From positions 2,550,560 to 2,614,559 of the forward strand of contig NZ_KE136354.1 in assembly GCF_000406945.1 (NCBI RefSeq): 64,000 nucleotides of DNA, given 5' to 3'. Origin of the DNA: Enterococcus dispar ATCC 51266. Lineage in GTDB: Bacteria > Bacillota > Bacilli > Lactobacillales > Enterococcaceae. The position numbers were made by a program, and so were the translations under genes. Of this stretch, positions 61,529 to 64,000 are shown one piece after another; the first letter of the stretch is position 1; every line of letters starts with the position of its first letter. Below the pieces are notes generated by a model. That model saw only the letters and a program-made list of their open reading frames with translations. It had not been told where the DNA came from and ran no database searches.

Positions 61529-62166
61529 TGGGAAAATTGCTATCCGCGGATGGCAGAAAAATAACAATTGAACTTGAAGAAGCATTCAATCAAGAATACC
61601 TACATCTACTAGCCAACGGAGAGGATAACTATTTGGAAGTAGCTGCATTAGATAGTCGAGGAATCTCCGCTAAACAAAATGCGCTATCCCACGCCTTAAT
61701 CGCTGATGTGGCGCGTTGGCAAGGTGAGTATCCTTATTGGTCAAAGATAGATTTGAAATACTACTATGAGGCATTAAGCGGCGTCTGGTTTGAACATCAT
61801 AAAGCGACTAAATCTGACGCAAAAAAATGGATTGATTTTTTAATCGAGTTTGTTATTTCAAATAACGTTCCACTTCCTAAAGTATATAACTATTTACTAG
61901 ATGAAAATTCATGGTTTTATCAATGCTTAAAATATCGACGTTGCTGTATTTGTATGGAACAAGCAGATATAGCACATGTTGATGCAGTCGGTATGGGTAG
62001 AAACAGGAGAAAAATTAACCATTCTGATTTTAGATTTATGGCGTTATGCCGATTTCATCATACAGAACAGCACACCGTAGGGTTAACTGAATTCTTTAAA
62101 AAATATCGAATTATTCTCGTGAAATTGAATGATGAAGAACGAAGAAAACTAAGGATAGGAGGGTAG
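61525..62166 (+). CDS. Putative HNHc phage nuclease
   Basis: 213 residues. SKQNALSHALIADVARW-like stretch (SAKQNALSHALIADVARW), then a zinc-site CysXXCys (CCICM), AHVDAVGMGRNRRKINHSDFRFMALCRFHHTEQHTVGL with the HNH-like His residues. This fits the putative HNHc nuclease family of phage recombination modules, as in lambda NinB-plus-HNH or Orf proteins. ATGA overlap with the DUF1351 gene. Confidence 0.82.
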   Translation: MMGKLLSADGRKITIELEEAFNQEYLHLLANGEDNYLEVAALDSRGISAKQNALSHALIADVARWQGEYPYWSKIDLKYYYEALSGVWFEHHKATKSDAKKWIDFLIEFVISNNVPLPKVYNYLLDENSWFYQCLKYRRCCICMEQADIAHVDAVGMGRNRRKINHSDFRFMALCRFHHTEQHTVGLTEFFKKYRIILVKLNDEERRKLRIGG

Positions 62167-62169
62167 AAA

Positions 62170-62991
62170 TTGGCAGAACGTAGAATGTTCGCAAAAACAA
62201 TAATAGATAGTGACGCTTTTCTGGATATGCCACTATCTTCGCAAGCCTTATACTTTCATCTTTCGATGAGAGCTGATGATGAAGGATTTATTAATAATCC
62301 CAAAAAAATACAGCGCATGATTGGTTCGTCAGATGACGATTTGCGAATTTTGATGGCAAAAAATTTTATTTTAGCGTTCGAGAGTGGCGTGATTGTAATA
62401 AAGCACTGGAAAATTCATAACTATATTCGCAATGACAGATTTAAACCTACGATGTATCAAGACGAAAAGGCGCTGTTAAGCGAAAAAGATAACAAATCAT
62501 ACTCACTAGATGATGTTGGTATACCAAACGACAACCAACTGACATACCAAATGGATACACAGGTTAGGTTAGGTAAGGATAGGTTAGGTAAGGATAGAGA
62601 TAGAAAAGATATTACGCCTTCGGAGGAACCTCCGAAAGCTAAACCTGTTCGTCACAAATATGGCGAATATAAAAATGTCCTTTTAACAGATCAAGACATG
62701 GAGAAACTGCAAACTGAGTTCCCAAGCGACTGGCAAGACCGTATTGAACGACTGTCGAGTTATATCGCATCAACTGGCAAGACCTATAAAAATCATCTTG
62801 CAACAATTAGAAATTGGGCGAGAAAAGATAAGGCGCAACCTAAGCCGCAGCAAGCCTATGGACAACCAGTCAAACGTGAGGAAATGCCGAATTGGGACGC
62901 GCAAACGACCGCAAGTAGTCCATCTCGAAAAGCGGAAATAGAAAAAATGATGGAAGAATTATTCATAGATAACGAGGAGGAAAACAGATGA
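62170..62991 (+). CDS. Phage replisome organizer (replication initiation protein)
   Basis: 273 residues, TTG start behind AGGAGGG. N-terminal domain [46 protein letters not shown] is the Rep_N type of replisome organizers. [22 protein letters not shown] and a C-terminal part ([42 protein letters not shown]) follow. It melts the phage origin and loads helicase. The gene carries tandem repeats at 62561-62600, likely the origin. No separate DnaC-type loader follows in the window. Confidence 0.85.
   Translation: MAERRMFAKTIIDSDAFLDMPLSSQALYFHLSMRADDEGFINNPKKIQRMIGSSDDDLRILMAKNFILAFESGVIVIKHWKIHNYIRNDRFKPTMYQDEKALLSEKDNKSYSLDDVGIPNDNQLTYQMDTQVRLGKDRLGKDRDRKDITPSEEPPKAKPVRHKYGEYKNVLLTDQDMEKLQTEFPSDWQDRIERLSSYIASTGKTYKNHLATIRNWARKDKAQPKPQQAYGQPVKREEMPNWDAQTTASSPSRKAEIEKMMEELFIDNEEENR
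62561..62600 (+). repeat. Candidate phage origin repeats (iteron-like)
   Basis: Eight pentamers: AGGTT, AGGTT, AGGTA, AGGAT, AGGTT, AGGTA, AGGAT, AGAGA. The 15-mer AGGTTAGGTAAGGAT occurs twice in tandem (62566-62580 and 62581-62595). They lie inside the replisome organizer gene, the known place for origins in lactococcal phages such as TP901-1. A perfect inverted repeat TTCGGAGG-AA-CCTCCGAA follows at 62619-62636. Confidence 0.6.
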
Positions 62992-63473
62992 TTAACAACG
63001 TAGTTCTAGTCGGGCGTCTAACTAAAGACCCTGACCTCAAATATACAGGAAACGGTCAAGCAGTCGCGACCTTTACTTTAGCAGTAAATCGTAATTTCAC
63101 GAACCAAAGCGGTGAGCGTGAAGCAGATTTTATCAATTGTGTGATTTGGCGTAAACCAGCAGAAACCTTAGCAAATTATGCCCGTAAAGGCACTCTGCTA
63201 GGTGTTACCGGCCGTATTCAAACGCGAAATTATGAAAATCAACAAGGACAGCGAGTGTACGTGACAGAAGTAGTAGTTGAAAATTTTCAACTGCTGGAGA
63301 GCAAGAATAGCAATTCTAGCCAAAATACGAGCACTGCAAGCGTTCCGAACGCGCAAACGAATAATTACGCTCCTGACAATCAAAACGCAACACAGACGAA
63401 TTTAGGCGTGAACCCGATAAATGACTTTGAAGCTACGACAATCGATATTAATGATGACGATTTGCCGTTTTGA
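62988..63473 (+). CDS. ssb: Phage single-stranded DNA-binding protein
   Basis: 161 residues. OB fold: [94 protein letters not shown]. An Asn/Ser/Gln-rich linker leads to the acidic tip DINDDDLPF, which docks partner proteins. It protects ssDNA at the phage fork. Overlaps the organizer gene by 4 bp. AGGAGG upstream. Confidence 0.95.
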   Translation: MINNVVLVGRLTKDPDLKYTGNGQAVATFTLAVNRNFTNQSGEREADFINCVIWRKPAETLANYARKGTLLGVTGRIQTRNYENQQGQRVYVTEVVVENFQLLESKNSNSSQNTSTASVPNAQTNNYAPDNQNATQTNLGVNPINDFEATTIDINDDDLPF

Positions 63474-63484
63474 GGTGAATGAAT

Positions 63485-63973
63485 ATGACAATTAAGGAAC
63501 AGAAACATCAAATCGTTTTGAGGCAATGTGAAATCTTAGATAGCGATTTATCAGAAGAGGAAAGAAACGAAAAGCTTAAGCCGCTGTTTAAAGAATTTCA
63601 ACGCTTAAAGCGGTTGGAAATGAAACAGAATAAGCCTAAAACGAAGAAGACAATAGATATGTCTGTACGTCTAACGGATATCGATACAGGAGAAGAACGA
63701 TTCTTTGAATCAATGATTGCGGCAGCTATGTTTTTGGATAAAAGTGCCAGTGTTTTTAATAAAGAAGTACGAAAAAGTAATGGAATTGTACAAGGATACA
63801 AATACGAACGCAGGAACAAGAAATATCGCTACCAAAAAGGCAACCGCAGAATTGAAGGCTCTATACTTGAAATTGCTAGACGTTTAGAAGTCGGAGAAGT
63901 GTATATACGTGCTTTGAATACACAACCAACTAAAAATATATCTGTCGTCGAAATTGATAGGTGGAAGGATTAG
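63485..63973 (+). CDS. NUMOD/intron-nuclease-associated-like phage protein
   Basis: 162 residues. The first 55 are charged and helical. VRLTDIDTGEERFFESMIAAAMFLDKSASVFNKEVRKSNGIVQGYKYERR has the shape of a NUMOD1-type DNA-binding module; GSILEIARRLEVGEVYIRALN may be a second one. No GIY-YIG or HNH catalytic residues are seen. Family call is tentative. The start is ATG 63485 behind GAGGTG; ATG 63479 is too close to it. Perhaps a relic of a homing nuclease or a transcription factor. Confidence 0.6.
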   Translation: MTIKEQKHQIVLRQCEILDSDLSEEERNEKLKPLFKEFQRLKRLEMKQNKPKTKKTIDMSVRLTDIDTGEERFFESMIAAAMFLDKSASVFNKEVRKSNGIVQGYKYERRNKKYRYQKGNRRIEGSILEIARRLEVGEVYIRALNTQPTKNISVVEIDRWKD

Positions 63974-63985
63974 GGAGGTCGAGTG

Positions 63986-64000
63986 ATGTATTCACGTCAA
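63986..64000 (+). CDS. Start of a further phage gene (cut by the window end)
   Basis: ATG TAT TCA CGT CAA, with GGGAGG 7 bp upstream. Only five codons are visible; nothing can be said of the product. Confidence 0.45.

Larger units (their letters stand above)
53960..64000. mobile_element. Left arm of a temperate prophage (incomplete in window)
   Basis: Starts between the hup terminator and the integrase, and runs past the window end. Contents follow the usual order of Gram-positive siphophages: integrase, lipoprotein, repressor, Cro, antirepressor, ERF recombinase, nuclease, replication protein, SSB. The exact left junction cannot be read without the right one. No structural or lysis genes are in view. 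Confidence 0.9.

Overview
The window is low-GC Gram-positive chromosome, most likely from the genus Enterococcus or a close relative in Enterococcaceae. The reasons are the AT-rich intergenic DNA, many TTG/GTG starts behind strong AGGAGG sites, the order rpmB-yloU-fakA-recG-plsX-acpP-opp-rnc-smc-ftsY, a fused gshF gene, and a citrate cluster with a GntR regulator (CitO type), a CitMHS transporter and a membrane oxaloacetate decarboxylase of the OadHDB/OadA kind known from Enterococcus faecalis. No rRNA, tRNA, insertion sequence or CRISPR array was seen. Identification rests on recalled family features; no search was run.

Layout. 1-2.0 kb: 5' part of a leftward yfhO-type membrane protein gene, a candidate small RNA (promoter plus terminator, no ORF), and leftward rpmB. 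2.1-8.0 kb: yloU-fakA (fatty acid kinase), recG, plsX, acpP. 8.2-14.5 kb: a possible decayed small gene, then oppDFBCA behind a well-formed promoter and a structured leader. 14.6-22.4 kb: rnc-smc-HAD phosphatase-ftsY and a CPBP protease. 22.4-25 kb: a divergent histidine kinase/response regulator pair. 25-36.3 kb: citrate fermentation locus, with citG, citO and citH leftward and oadH-oadD-oadB-small oadG-like-citC-citD-citE-citF-citX-oadA rightward. CitH imports citrate, CitDEF (activated by CitC, CitX and CitG) cleave it, and OadABDH with the mini-OadG probably decarboxylate oxaloacetate at the membrane.

36.5-53.9 kb is accessory-type chromosome: two acetyltransferases, a LURP-one-like protein, a Crp/Fnr-type regulator flanked by two nearly identical palindromes, DUF2200, a P-loop protein and a deaminase, an ECF sigma/anti-sigma pair with a matching autoregulatory promoter, an MDR oxidoreductase, several very small membrane proteins, gshF, yueI, an amidohydrolase, a HesB-like protein and a phosphoesterase. 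It ends with an aquaglyceroporin gene interrupted by one in-frame TAG, and the HU gene.

53.96 kb to the end is the left arm of a temperate siphophage-type prophage inserted just downstream of the HU gene. Leftward: integrase, lipoprotein, S24-type repressor. Rightward: Cro-like protein, antirepressor, small early genes, Rha, ERF recombinase, DUF1351, HNH-type nuclease, replisome organizer with candidate origin repeats, SSB and a NUMOD-like protein. The switch is unusually readable: four 16-bp operators, with one exactly inside the 17-bp spacer of each divergent promoter. The right prophage end lies outside the window.
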